Shown in pieces: positions 7,657 through 15,672 of a DNA stretch of 64,000 bases (positions are counted from its first letter, which is position 1; every line of letters begins with the position of its first letter). Under the pieces are notes generated by a model. The model did no database searches. It worked only from the letters and a program-made list of their open reading frames with translations, and was not told where the DNA came from. Source of the stretch: Streptomyces sp. NRRL WC-3742 (GTDB lineage: Bacteria > Actinomycetota > Actinomycetes > Streptomycetales > Streptomycetaceae); the NCBI RefSeq assembly GCF_000720635.1, contig NZ_JOCF01000031.1, positions 62,001-126,000 of the forward strand, given 5' to 3'. A program made the position numbers and the translations under genes.

Positions 7657-8679
7657 GTGAGCAAGCCGACGCTGCTGCTCACCGGTGCAACCGGTGTGCT
7701 GGGCCGCGCCTTCATCGACGAACTCGCCGACGACCACCACCTGGTGTGCCTGCGGCACCGCACCCCCGTCGACGACCCGCGGATCGAGGAACTGCCGGGC
7801 ACCCTGGCCGACGAGCACCTCGGCCTCGGGCCGGACGGCCTGCGGCAGCTGGCCGGCCGGATCGACGGGGTGTTGCACTCCGCCGCCCACACCGGCTGGA
7901 AGGCCACCCGGGACGAGCTGTTCGCCGCCAACGTCACCGGTACCGAGAACATGCTCGGCCTGGTCCGGCGGGCGGAGGTGCCGTTCACCTTCGTCTCCAC
8001 CGCCTTCGTGGCCCGCCCGCAGGGCGAGGAGCACAAGGAGATCGGCCCGGCCGCGTACGTGGACTCCAAGGCCGCCGCCGAACAGCTGGTGCGCGACAGC
8101 GGCGTGCCCGCCGTGATCGTGCGCCCCTCGGTGGTCTGCGGGCACTCCCGCACCGGCTACATCGCCGCCTTCCAGGGCCTGCACAGGGTCATCGGCGGGG
8201 TGGCCATGGGCATCATCCCGGTGCTGCCGGCCGGCCCGGACGCGCCGATCGACACCGTGCCCTCGGACGTCGCGGCCCGCGCCGTCGGCAATCTGATCCG
8301 GCGCGGCACCACCACCGGCGAGTTCTGGCTCACCGCCGGCCGGCAGTCGCTCACCCTCTTCGAGTGCGTGGAGCAGGCCATGCTGGCCGCCGAGCGGGCC
8401 GGCTACCCGCCCGCGCACGCGCCGCGGCTGATGCCCACCGAGGCCCTCGACCGGCTGCTTCTGCCGCTGCTGGAGGACACCCTGCCGCGCTCGGTGCGCC
8501 ACAACTTCCGGGTCTTCGCCGAGCTGATGATGCTCTTCCAGGTCTCCGCGAAGATGGACTCCTCCTTCGGGGACCTGGGCATGGCCGAGGACGTCACCCA
8601 CGCCAAGCTCAAGGACGCCTTCGGCAAGTGCTCGGACTACTGGGTGCGCGAGAAGATGACGGCCCGGGAGGCGGCGTGA
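7657..8679 (+). CDS. Thioester-reductase-like extended SDR (fatty acyl reductase type, 340 aa)
   Basis: NAD(P)-dependent extended short-chain dehydrogenase of the NAD-binding-4 / thioester reductase type. The Rossmann motif TGATGVLG lies at 9-16, a VSTAFVA strand near 110 holds the Ser, and the catalytic Tyr134-x3-Lys138 pair is in AYVDSK. A VIVRPSVVCG motif follows, and the C-terminal substrate-lid half is longer than in simple SDRs. In NRPS/PKS systems such domains reduce a carrier-bound acyl thioester to an aldehyde or alcohol; here the domain is a stand-alone protein. No R or TE domain is seen on the PKS proteins in the window, so this may be the release enzyme. GTG at 7657 follows GGGAGAG. 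The stop overlaps the next start by four bases (GTGA), coupling it to the aminotransferase, which would use the aldehyde. Confidence 0.85.
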   Translation: MSKPTLLLTGATGVLGRAFIDELADDHHLVCLRHRTPVDDPRIEELPGTLADEHLGLGPDGLRQLAGRIDGVLHSAAHTGWKATRDELFAANVTGTENMLGLVRRAEVPFTFVSTAFVARPQGEEHKEIGPAAYVDSKAAAEQLVRDSGVPAVIVRPSVVCGHSRTGYIAAFQGLHRVIGGVAMGIIPVLPAGPDAPIDTVPSDVAARAVGNLIRRGTTTGEFWLTAGRQSLTLFECVEQAMLAAERAGYPPAHAPRLMPTEALDRLLLPLLEDTLPRSVRHNFRVFAELMMLFQVSAKMDSSFGDLGMAEDVTHAKLKDAFGKCSDYWVREKMTAREAA

Positions 8680-9992
8680 GTACGGACGTCGACGCCGGGG
8701 CCGAGGTCGTTCCCGGGGTCGAGGCCGACGCCGGGGCCGACGTCGTACCCCGGGCCGAGGTCGACGCCGAGCTGATCGGCCGGCGGTACGAGCGGCACTT
8801 CGGCCACGGCAAGGCGTCCCTGGCGCGGATGCTCGGCGCCGTCGTCGAGACCCACTCCGAGGGCGCCTGGGTCACCGCCGCGGACGGCAAGCGCTACCTG
8901 GACTTCGGCGGGTACGGGGTGTTCATCCTCGGCCACCGCCACCCCCGGGTCGTCGAGGCCGTCAAGCGGCAGATCGACCGCCACCCGCTGGCCACCCGGG
9001 TCTTCCTGGAGCCGGTGACGGCCGCCGCCGCCGAGGCGCTGGCCTCCGTCAGCCCCGGCGACCTGGACTGCGTGCACTTCGTCAACTCCGGCGCCGAGGC
9101 CACCGAGGCGGGCATCAAGCTCGCACGGGCGCACGGGCGCACCGCGCTGATCACCACCGAGCGCGGCTACCACGGCAAGACCCTCGGCGCGCTGAGCGTC
9201 ACCGCCAACCGGCAGTACCAGCAGCCGTTCAAGCCACTGCTGCCCGACACCAGCCAGGTGCCGTACGGCGACGCCGTCACCCTGCGCCGGGCGCTCGCCG
9301 CCCGGCCCGGGCGCGGCTGCGTCATCCTCGAACCGGTGCAGGGCGAGGGCGGGGTGCGCATCCCGCCGCCCGGCTACCTGCGCGAAGTCGCGGACGCCTG
9401 CCAGGAGTTCGGCGCGCTGCTGATCGTCGACGAGATCCAGACGGGCCTTGGCCGGCTCGGCACCTGGTGGGGCTGCGAGGCCGAGGGCATCGTCCCCGAC
9501 ATCATGCTCGTCGGCAAGGGCCTGTCCGGCGGGGTCGTGCCGGCCGCCGCCATGCTCGCCCGTCCCGAGGTCTACCAGCCCTTCGGCCGGGACCCGATCC
9601 TGCACACCTCCACCTTCGGGGCCTCCCCGCTCGCCTGCGCGGCGGCCCTCGCGGCCGTCGAGACCATCCGCGACGAGAACGTCGTCGAGCGCGCCGCCGC
9701 CCTCGGCGAACGGCTCCTCGACGGCATCCGGCGCACCGTCGCCGACCGGGCGCCCTGGCTGATCGCCGAGGTGCGCGGACGGGGCCTGCTGATCGCCCTC
9801 CAGCCCGCCGAACAGCGCTTCGTCGGTGAGCTGCTGTTGGAACTGATGGACCGCGGAGTGCTGCTCAACCACTCGCTGAACGCCTCCGAGGTCCTGCGCT
9901 TCACCCCGCCCGCCACCCTCACCGAGGACGAGGTCCAGCTGTTCCTGACCGTCCTCGGCGAGGCGCTGACCGCCGTCGCCGAGCGGGCCTGA
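8676..9992 (+). CDS. Class III PLP-dependent aminotransferase (438 aa)
   Basis: Clear class III (omega/ornithine-type) aminotransferase. It has the N-terminal DFGGYGVFILGHRHP motif, a VNSGAEATEAGIKLAR phosphate-binding segment, VDEIQTGLGR before the cofactor site, and the PLP lysine at about 281 in LVGKGLSGG, followed by HTSTFGASPLACAA. It probably converts an aldehyde or ketone to a primary amine. It starts with GTG at 8676 inside the reductase stop (GTGA overlap) behind GGGAGG, so the two enzymes are made together; reduction followed by transamination of a released polyketide is known from coelimycin-type pathways. The first 28 residues are an odd acidic repeat (VDAGAEVVPGVEADAGADVV) outside the fold, another example of tandem duplication in this cluster. 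Confidence 0.92.
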   Translation: MSTDVDAGAEVVPGVEADAGADVVPRAEVDAELIGRRYERHFGHGKASLARMLGAVVETHSEGAWVTAADGKRYLDFGGYGVFILGHRHPRVVEAVKRQIDRHPLATRVFLEPVTAAAAEALASVSPGDLDCVHFVNSGAEATEAGIKLARAHGRTALITTERGYHGKTLGALSVTANRQYQQPFKPLLPDTSQVPYGDAVTLRRALAARPGRGCVILEPVQGEGGVRIPPPGYLREVADACQEFGALLIVDEIQTGLGRLGTWWGCEAEGIVPDIMLVGKGLSGGVVPAAAMLARPEVYQPFGRDPILHTSTFGASPLACAAALAAVETIRDENVVERAAALGERLLDGIRRTVADRAPWLIAEVRGRGLLIALQPAEQRFVGELLLELMDRGVLLNHSLNASEVLRFTPPATLTEDEVQLFLTVLGEALTAVAERA

Positions 9993-10020
9993 GCCCTCTT
10001 CTTCCGGAAGGAACCACCCC

Positions 10021-10497
10021 ATGCCCAACGTGACCATCCACGTGCTCGCCCCGGCCGTGGCGCCCGCCGAGGCGTACCGCCGGATCAGCGACTTCGCCCG
10101 CTACCCGGAGCTCACCGAGACCGTCCAGAGCGTCGAGGTCCACGAGCCCGAGGCCGACGGCACGGTGCTCTCCGAGTGGACCGTCCACTTCCGCAACGGC
10201 CTGCTCAAGTGGTCCGAGCGGGACACCTTCCACCCCGAGGACCTCGCCATCTCCTTCGAGCAGGTCAAGGGCGACTTCGCCGAGTTCGGCGGCGACTGGC
10301 GCATCGAGCCCGACGGCGAGGGCACCCTGGTGCGCTTCATCGCCGACTTCGACCTCGGCATCCCCACCCTCGCCGCGATCCTCGACCCCGTCGCCGAGAG
10401 CGCCCTGCGCACCAACATCCTCAAGATCCTCGAGGGCCTCCTCGGCGACGCCCAGGAGATCGTCGCCGACGAGACCGCCGGAGCCGCGCGCCCGTGA
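10021..10497 (+). CDS. SRPBCC / START-like polyketide cyclase family protein (158 aa)
   Basis: A small single-domain protein with the SRPBCC pattern: an AEAYRRISDFARYPELTE helix-grip start, alternating strands (VLSEWTVHFRNGLLKWSERD, LAISFEQVKGDFAEFGGDWRIEP, TLVRFIADFDLG) and a long C-terminal helix. Members bind hydrophobic ligands and act as aromatase/cyclases, dehydratases or lipid carriers. In a polyene pathway it could bind the product or promote a cyclisation or dehydration; the exact role cannot be read. ATG at 10021 follows GGAAGGAACC. The end overlaps the flavin reductase start by four bases (GTGA). Confidence 0.85.
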   Translation: MPNVTIHVLAPAVAPAEAYRRISDFARYPELTETVQSVEVHEPEADGTVLSEWTVHFRNGLLKWSERDTFHPEDLAISFEQVKGDFAEFGGDWRIEPDGEGTLVRFIADFDLGIPTLAAILDPVAESALRTNILKILEGLLGDAQEIVADETAGAARP

Positions 10498-11036
10498 AGC
10501 TGACGCTCGCCCGCACCGGCACCGCCGAACCCGACCCGCAGGACTGCCTCGACCTCTACCGGCGCCTCGCCGGGCCGGTCACCGTGGTCACCACCTGCGG
10601 GCCGGACGGCGAACCGCTCGGCCTCACCGCCTCCGCCGTCACCACCGTGTCGCTGCGGCCGCCGATGCTGCTGGCCTGCCTGTCCGGCGGGTCCGGGACG
10701 CTCGCCGCGCTCCGCACCCGCCGGACCTTCGCCGTCCACCTGCTGCGCAGCGGCCAGGAGGCGCTCGCCACGACCTTCGCCGGGCCCGGGGGCAGCGGCA
10801 AGTTCGCGCGGGTGGTGTTCGGCTGGGAGCTGGGGGTGCCCGTCCTGGACGGGACCCTCGGGCGGGCGGTGTGCACGCTCGTGGAGGAGCGGGTGTACGG
10901 GGACCACAGCGTGGTGGTGGGGCGGGTGGTCTCGGTGCGGGCCGGCGACTCCCCGGACGACGGGCCCTCGCCGCTGCTCTGGGTCGACCGGCGCTTCCGG
11001 GCGCTGGCCGGTACGGAGGGCGGGTTCGGTGCGTAG
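10494..11036 (+). CDS. Flavin reductase domain protein (180 aa)
   Basis: Short protein of the FMN-binding split-barrel NAD(P)H:flavin reductase family (HpaC/VlmR type). It shows GPVTVVTTCGPDGEPLGLTASA, VSLRPPMLLACL with the flavin-contacting turn, TFAVHLLRSGQEALATTFAG, and the HSVVVGRVV strand near the end. Such proteins supply reduced FMN or FAD to a partner monooxygenase; the ACAD-fold protein at 6448 is the obvious partner, and the oxidase at 11029 does not need one. The GTG at 10494 overlaps the previous stop. The stop (11034-11036) lies in the first copy of an 18-base tandem duplication. Confidence 0.88.
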   Translation: MKLTLARTGTAEPDPQDCLDLYRRLAGPVTVVTTCGPDGEPLGLTASAVTTVSLRPPMLLACLSGGSGTLAALRTRRTFAVHLLRSGQEALATTFAGPGGSGKFARVVFGWELGVPVLDGTLGRAVCTLVEERVYGDHSVVVGRVVSVRAGDSPDDGPSPLLWVDRRFRALAGTEGGFGA

Positions 11037-11056
11037 GGCGGGTTCGGTGCGTAGGG
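11021..11056 (+). repeat. Tandem 18-bp duplication at a gene junction
   Basis: The unit CGGGTTCGGTGCGTAGGG occurs twice in a row (11021-11038 and 11039-11056). It covers the stop codon of the flavin reductase and the candidate GTG starts of the next gene, so the second copy adds six residues to the N-terminus if the first GTG is used. Confidence 0.85.
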
Positions 11057-12348
11057 CGGATCGGGTGGGCGCTGAGGAGTCGGTGAGCGCCGGGGAACTG
11101 GTCGGGGAACCGGTGACGGCCCCGCCCTGGCGGCCCCTCGACCTGCCGCCGGCGCCGCCCGTACGCGGGCAGGTCCGGGCGGACGTGGCGATCGTCGGCG
11201 CCGGACTGACGGGCCTGGCCACCGCCCACCACCTGCTGCGCCGCGACCCGTCGCTCGACATCGTCGTCCTCGACGCGACCGCCCCCGCCGGAGGCGCCAG
11301 CGGACGCGGCACGGGCCTCGTCGGCCCCCGCATCGGCCCGCCCATCGACCGCGCCCGCCAGCGCTTCGGCGACGACACCGCCCGCGCCTGCCACCTCGCC
11401 AGCGAGGACTGGGTGCGCCAGACCGTCGCCCTGGCCCGCGAGCTGGAGGCCGAACCCGGCGTCGACTGCGGCCTCGACGTCGCCGGACAGCTCGTCGTCG
11501 CCCGCACCGACCGCGCCGCCGCCGACCTCGCCCGCCGCGCCGACGCCTACCGCCGCCTCGACCTCGACGTCCGGGCCCTGCCCCGCCCCGACGGCTACCG
11601 CGCCGCCCTGCGCTACCCCGTCGCCGCCACCCTCGACCCGGCCGCGCTCACCACCGCCCTCGCCGCCGACCTCGCCCGGCGCGGCGTGCGCCGCCACGAC
11701 CGCAGCCCCGTGCTGCGCGCCGGCGGGGGCCTGCTGGAGTGCCCCGGCGGCACCGTACGGGCCCGGCGCACCGTGCTCGCCGTCAACGGCTGGGCCCGCA
11801 CCCTGCGCCTGCCCGTCGGCACCGTCGCCGCGCTGCAACTGCACGCCGTCGCCACCGAACCGCTCTCCGCCGCCGACCGCGCCGCTCTGGGGCGCGAGGC
11901 CGTCATCGACGCCACCACGCTGGCGCCCTACCACCGGCTCACCCCCGACGGCCGGCTCGTCATGGGCGGCGGCCCCGTCCGCATCCCGCCCACCAGCAGG
12001 CCCGCCTCCCACCGGCGCGCCTGGGACTGGCTCGCCCGCCGACTGCCCGTCCAGGCCCGCGTCACCCACCGCTGGACCGGACGCGTCGGCTACACCGGGG
12101 ACGCCCTGCCCGTCGTCGGCCGCACCGACGAGAGCACCTGGTTCGCCGGCGGCTGCTGCGGCCACGGACTCGCCCTGGCCACCGCCACCGGCGCCCACCT
12201 CGCCGCCGCCCTCACCGGCGACGCGCCGACCCCACGACCCTGGCACCGCGACCGCGCTCCCTGGCTGCCCGTCGACGGACCGGCCGGAACCCTGATCCGC
12301 GGATACCTGCGCGTGCTCGCCAACCAGGCGGGGAAGCAACCGTACTGA
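11029..12348 (+). CDS. FAD-dependent oxidoreductase, DAO / glycine oxidase family (439 aa)
   Basis: Amine or amino-acid oxidase-like flavoprotein. The FAD dinucleotide motif VAIVGAGLTGLATAHHL is near 53-69, followed by a GGASGRGTGLVGPR loop. The C-terminal FAD-closing block is TGDALPVVGRTDESTWFAGGCCGHGLALA. This places it with PuuB/glycine-oxidase-type DAO proteins, which oxidise C-N bonds with O2. In the pathway it could oxidise an amine, imine or N-acylated glycine-like intermediate; this is inferred. The start is uncertain. GTG 11029 has GGAGGG 9 bases upstream and overlaps the reductase by 8 bases, while GTG 11083 and GTG 11113 would remove a low-complexity leader. The second FAD block contains an unusual Cys-Cys-Gly. 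Confidence 0.85.
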   Translation: MRRAGSVRRADRVGAEESVSAGELVGEPVTAPPWRPLDLPPAPPVRGQVRADVAIVGAGLTGLATAHHLLRRDPSLDIVVLDATAPAGGASGRGTGLVGPRIGPPIDRARQRFGDDTARACHLASEDWVRQTVALARELEAEPGVDCGLDVAGQLVVARTDRAAADLARRADAYRRLDLDVRALPRPDGYRAALRYPVAATLDPAALTTALAADLARRGVRRHDRSPVLRAGGGLLECPGGTVRARRTVLAVNGWARTLRLPVGTVAALQLHAVATEPLSAADRAALGREAVIDATTLAPYHRLTPDGRLVMGGGPVRIPPTSRPASHRRAWDWLARRLPVQARVTHRWTGRVGYTGDALPVVGRTDESTWFAGGCCGHGLALATATGAHLAAALTGDAPTPRPWHRDRAPWLPVDGPAGTLIRGYLRVLANQAGKQPY

Positions 12349-12350
12349 CG

Positions 12351-12400
12351 TCGTTTCAGCGAGCTGTCTCAGCGAGTCGTTCAGCGAGTCGTTTCAGCGA
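12351..12400 (+). repeat. Four 12-13-bp tandem repeats before the hydrolase gene
   Basis: Units TCGTTTCAGCGAG, CTGTCTCAGCGAG, TCGTTCAGCGAG and TCGTTTCAGCGA follow each other directly after the oxidase stop and end at the AAAGGAAAG ribosome site of the next gene. Same style as the other junction repeats of the operon but a different unit. Confidence 0.85.
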
Positions 12401-12414
12401 AAGGAAAGTGACAG

Positions 12415-13239
12415 ATGCTCGTCCGGCACCTCAACTTCGGCACCTACCGGCCGCCTTCGCGCCGGCTGGTGAACGGCGAGGGTGGCTACTTCCAGGCCGC
12501 GCACATGCTCTGCCACTGCCTGCTGCTGGAGACCGACCAGGGCCTGGTGATGATCGACAGCGGCTTCGGCACCCGTGACATAGCCGACCCCGTCGGCCGC
12601 CTCGGCCGCGCCTTCCTCCTGCGCTCCCGCCCGGTCCTGCGCGCCGAGGAGACCGCCCTGCACCAGGTCAAGGCGCTCGGGTACGACCCGCGCGACGTAC
12701 GGCACATCGTGCTCACCCACCTCGACCGCGACCACACCGGCGGCCTCGCCGACTTCCCCGAGGCCCAGGTGCATGCCTTCGGCCCCGAACACCGGGCCGC
12801 CATGAACCCGCCCACCAAGCTCGAACGCAACCGCTACCGGCAGAGCCAGTGGGCCCACCGCCCCAACTGGGTGCTGCACGAACTCACCGACGGGGAACGG
12901 TGGTTCGGCTTCGAGGCGGTACGGGACATCCCCGGCCTGCCGCCCGAGATCCTGCTCGTCCCGCTCGCCGGCCACACCCGCGGCCACATCGGCGTCGCCG
13001 TCGACACCGGAGACCGCTGGCTGCTGCACGCCGGGGACGCGTACATGTTCCACGGCGAGACGGCCGACCGGCCCTGGTGCACCCCGGGGCTGCGAGCCTT
13101 CCAGCAGAAGGTCGAGACCGTTCCCGACCGGACACCGAACGTCGCCCGGCTGCGCGAACTGCGGCGCAGCGGCAAGGCCGAGGTGTTCAGCGCCCACGAC
13201 GTCACCGAGTACCGGAAGCGGGCGAAGGAGCATGTCTGA
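12415..13239 (+). CDS. Metallo-beta-lactamase-fold hydrolase (274 aa)
   Basis: MBL-fold enzyme with the dinuclear metal motif THLDRDHTGG (His102, Asp104, Asp106, His107), a second ligand block GHTRGH near 186 and HAGDAY near 203. The family includes N-acyl-homoserine lactonases, thioesterases and other ester hydrolases; the overall pattern (MLCHCLLLETDQGLVMIDSGFG, then PEHRAAMNPP) is like the lactonase-type single-domain enzymes. It could hydrolyse an acyl thioester or lactone of the pathway, or serve in self-protection; none of these is shown. ATG at 12415 follows AAAGGAAAGTGAC. The stop overlaps the exporter start by 8 bases, tying it to export. Confidence 0.88.
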   Translation: MLVRHLNFGTYRPPSRRLVNGEGGYFQAAHMLCHCLLLETDQGLVMIDSGFGTRDIADPVGRLGRAFLLRSRPVLRAEETALHQVKALGYDPRDVRHIVLTHLDRDHTGGLADFPEAQVHAFGPEHRAAMNPPTKLERNRYRQSQWAHRPNWVLHELTDGERWFGFEAVRDIPGLPPEILLVPLAGHTRGHIGVAVDTGDRWLLHAGDAYMFHGETADRPWCTPGLRAFQQKVETVPDRTPNVARLRELRRSGKAEVFSAHDVTEYRKRAKEHV

Positions 13240-14749
13240 GAGGTCCGCGCAGGGGCGTGTGAGTCCGCTGCTGCTGATCGCCCTGTTCAGCGGGCTGTTC
13301 CTGGTCTTCCTCGACACGACGGTGGTCAACGTCGCGCTGCCCGACCTGCGGGACGACCTCGGCGCCGACGTCAGCGGGCTGCAGTGGGTCGTCGACTCCT
13401 ACCTCCTCACCTTCTCCTGCCTGCTGCTCGGTGCGGGCGCGCTCGCCGACCGGGTCGGCGCCAAGAAGCTGTTCGTCGGCGCGCTGGCGGGGTTCGTCCT
13501 CACCTCGGTGTGGTGCGCGCTCAGCGGCTCGGTCGGCATGCTGCTCGCCGCCCGCGCCGCCCAGGGCGTCACCGGGGCCGCGCTGATGCCCGTCTCCATG
13601 GTGATCATCACCCAGCTCTACCCCGACCCGAAGGCTCGCGGCCGGATGGTCGGCATCCAGTCCGCCGTCGCCGGACTCGCCCTCACCGCAGGCCCGTTGG
13701 TCGGCGGCGCGCTCGTCGAGGCGTACGGCTGGCAGAGCGTCTTCTGGGTCAACCTGCCCGTCGGCGTCCTCGCCGTCGCCGTCCTCGCCCGGCTGCTGCC
13801 GGCCACCCGGCCCGACCGGGGGCAGGCCGTCGACCTGCTCGGGCAGCTGCTGTTCGTCGCGGGCGTCGGGCTGCTGACGTACGCGCTCATCGAGGGCAAC
13901 TCGGCGGGCTGGGGCTCGGCGCGGATCGTCGGCTGCTTCGCGGCCGCCGCAGCGCTCCTGATCCTCTTCGGGGTCTGGGAGGCGCGTCACCAACACCCCA
14001 TGCTGCCCCTCGACTTCTTCCGCCACCCGCACGTGGGCGCCGGGGCGGTCATCAACTTCACCGTGTTCGGGGCCATGTTCGGCGCGGTGTTCCTGCTGAT
14101 GCTCACCCTCCAGGAGGTCGACGGCCTCAGCCCCGTCCAGGCGGGCGTGCGGACGGTCGTCATGACCGCCATGGTGACGATCGCCTCCATCGTCGGCGTC
14201 GTCGTCGCCGAACGCATCGGCGTCCGCATCACGGCCCTGGCCGGAGCCCTCTCCATGGGCGGCGGCCTGCTCGGCCTGCGCCTGCTCGAGTACCGGGACG
14301 GCTTCGACGCCTACTGGTGGCAGTTCCTCCTCCTCGGCCTCGGCGCCGGCCTCGCCGGACCGCCCGTCACCGCCGCCCTCCTACGGGCCGTCCCCGAGGA
14401 ACGTGCCGGTACGGGGTCGGGCGTCGGCTACACCGCCCGCCAGGTCGGCTCGGTGTTCGGGGTCGCCGCCTGCGGCACCATCGTCTCCCACCACCTCGCC
14501 ACCTCCGCGAGCACCGCCCTGGCCGGGCTGCCGCTGCCGCCCTCCGCCGTCGACAAGTTGGCAGCCGGCGACCTCTCCGACGCCGCCAAACTCCCCGCCG
14601 AGCTACGGCCGCTCGTCCTCCCCAGGGTCGGCACCCTCTTCATGGACGGCACCCACCTCGCCTACACCGCCGGCGCCGCTGCCTGCGCCGTAGCCGCCAT
14701 CGCCGCCCTGCTGCTGCTCGGCCCCCGCCCCACCCCCGACAACCCCTGA
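13232..14749 (+). CDS. MFS exporter, DHA2 (EmrB/QacA) family, 505 aa
   Basis: Drug:proton antiporter with about 14 membrane segments. Family marks are FLDTTVVNVALPDLR in TM1, LQWVVDSYLLTFSCLLL in TM2, GALADRVGAKK (motif A), and AGLALTAGPLVGGALVEAYGWQSVFWVNLPVG (motif C and following) in TM5-6. Probably exports the cluster product and gives self-resistance; last gene of the operon starting at 4911. ATG at 13232 sits inside the end of the hydrolase gene. A short GC hairpin follows the stop. Confidence 0.93.
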   Translation: MSERSAQGRVSPLLLIALFSGLFLVFLDTTVVNVALPDLRDDLGADVSGLQWVVDSYLLTFSCLLLGAGALADRVGAKKLFVGALAGFVLTSVWCALSGSVGMLLAARAAQGVTGAALMPVSMVIITQLYPDPKARGRMVGIQSAVAGLALTAGPLVGGALVEAYGWQSVFWVNLPVGVLAVAVLARLLPATRPDRGQAVDLLGQLLFVAGVGLLTYALIEGNSAGWGSARIVGCFAAAAALLILFGVWEARHQHPMLPLDFFRHPHVGAGAVINFTVFGAMFGAVFLLMLTLQEVDGLSPVQAGVRTVVMTAMVTIASIVGVVVAERIGVRITALAGALSMGGGLLGLRLLEYRDGFDAYWWQFLLLGLGAGLAGPPVTAALLRAVPEERAGTGSGVGYTARQVGSVFGVAACGTIVSHHLATSASTALAGLPLPPSAVDKLAAGDLSDAAKLPAELRPLVLPRVGTLFMDGTHLAYTAGAAACAVAAIAALLLLGPRPTPDNP

Positions 14750-14750
14750 T

Positions 14751-14768
14751 CCCGCCAGTGTCGGCGGG
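14751..14768. terminator. Short GC-rich hairpin between convergent genes
   Basis: CCCGCC (14751-14756), 6-base loop, GGCGGG (14763-14768), two bases after the exporter stop and before the end of the minus-strand gene at 14800. Position suits a terminator; the stem is short. Confidence 0.5.
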
Positions 14769-14799
14769 GGTGCGCTTGACTGCTTCCTTGGGGGAACGG

Positions 14800-15360
14800 T
14801 CAGTTCCCGTGGATCGGCTGGTCCAGCACGCTGCGGCAGTGTGCCCAGGCGGGCTCGGACAGCAGGGGCCTCCAGCGGGTGAAAAGGTCAAGCAGGTCGG
14901 CGCCGTAGCGGGCGCGGACCTCTGGGCTGATTGCGGCGATGTCCAGCTCGTTGGCGGCGGTGATTTCAGCGAAGTCCCGACGTGCTTCGAGGCTCGGGTT
15001 CATCGGTGCGCCGGTGAACCGATCGACGAATGTGCCGTGGTTGTCGGCCAGTTCGCGGTAGGAGGACTCGCGGTCGCAGGAGGCGTAGAAGTAGACGAGT
15101 GCTTCGGCCTCGACGCCGATCGCCTCGACCAGTTCCGCGCGGCGTTCCAGGTCCAGCAGCGCGACCGGGAACCCGTCGGTCCCGTAGAACGCGTGACACA
15201 GCCCAGCCGACACCAGCGCCGGGCGAGCGCCCCACGAGGCGAGAAGGTCGCTGACTCGCTGAAGGTGCGCCAGCAGCGTTCCGCCGGGATGCTCGATCCT
15301 GTCGGCTCCGGCCGCCTGCAGGATCGCCAGTGCCTCTGCGGTCATCTCAACATCACCCAT
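14800..15360 (-). CDS. DUF6817-like (HD-like) protein, 186 aa
   Basis: The protein shows HPGGTLLAHLQRVSDLLASWGA followed by LCHAFYGTDGF, a His-rich pattern seen in DUF6817 proteins of actinomycetes that resembles an HD-type helical metal site. It is also rich in acidic residues and ends LDQPIHGN. Function unknown; a phosphohydrolase-like or binding role is possible. The ATG at 15360 (MGDVEMTAE) was chosen because the conserved part begins soon after; no strong ribosome site is visible, and ATG 15345 is an alternative. The open frame runs further up to 15429. It converges on the exporter gene and is probably outside the biosynthetic pathway. Confidence 0.7.
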   Translation of the reverse strand: MGDVEMTAEALAILQAAGADRIEHPGGTLLAHLQRVSDLLASWGARPALVSAGLCHAFYGTDGFPVALLDLERRAELVEAIGVEAEALVYFYASCDRESSYRELADNHGTFVDRFTGAPMNPSLEARRDFAEITAANELDIAAISPEVRARYGADLLDLFTRWRPLLSEPAWAHCRSVLDQPIHGN

Positions 15361-15672
15361 CCGAACGATCGCCGTATGAACTGAAAACAACCATGATCGT
15401 AGGGCGGAAAACTGCTGATCACGCCGCAATGGCGTCAGCTCGCCGCGAACCGAAAGTGGCCGAAGCTCAAGCGGCGTGGGTCGAGTGATCCCTTAGTTGA
15501 ACGGGTGGGTAACCACCTACCAACCACCCCTGTGCGCAGTCGATATGACTTATCGTCACGACTTCACTACCACTGGTCGCGCCGTGTAGCGTGCGCACCA
15601 ACGAAACAACCCCCGTCGGTGTTACCAGCACCGGACGGGGGTCTGACCGCTTCGATCGATGGGACTCGATCT
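15361..15672. other. Intergenic region, divergent promoters
   Basis: About 310 bases between the DUF6817-like gene and the winged-helix gene. Apart from the hairpin at 15610-15641 nothing gene-like was seen. The region is less GC-rich than its surroundings (for example around 15530-15600), as expected for promoters. Confidence 0.5.
15610..15641 (+). terminator. Strong hairpin in the leader of the winged-helix gene
   Basis: 12-bp stem with one bulged G: CCCCCGTCGGTG (15610-15621), 7-base loop, CACC-G-GACGGGGG (15629-15641). It is preceded by an A-rich stretch (AACGAAACAA). Because a strong hairpin inside an open reading frame would be unusual, it suggests that translation of the following gene starts downstream of 15641. 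It could act as an attenuator. Confidence 0.6.

Noticed and set aside
5416..8601. 1061-residue open frame on the minus strand across the tailoring operon
   Set aside because: Antisense shadow in high-GC DNA: its composition is repetitive Gly/Val/Glu/Arg, and the plus-strand frames have clear domains and motifs.
7657..8679. Simple sugar epimerase instead of a thioester reductase
   Set aside because: The fold family is shared, but the long C-terminal lid and coupling to a class III aminotransferase fit acyl reduction better. No other sugar genes are nearby.
15505..15672. Upstream part of the winged-helix open frame as coding
   Set aside because: It contains a strong hairpin and lower GC, and lacks family-like sequence; more likely leader and promoter.
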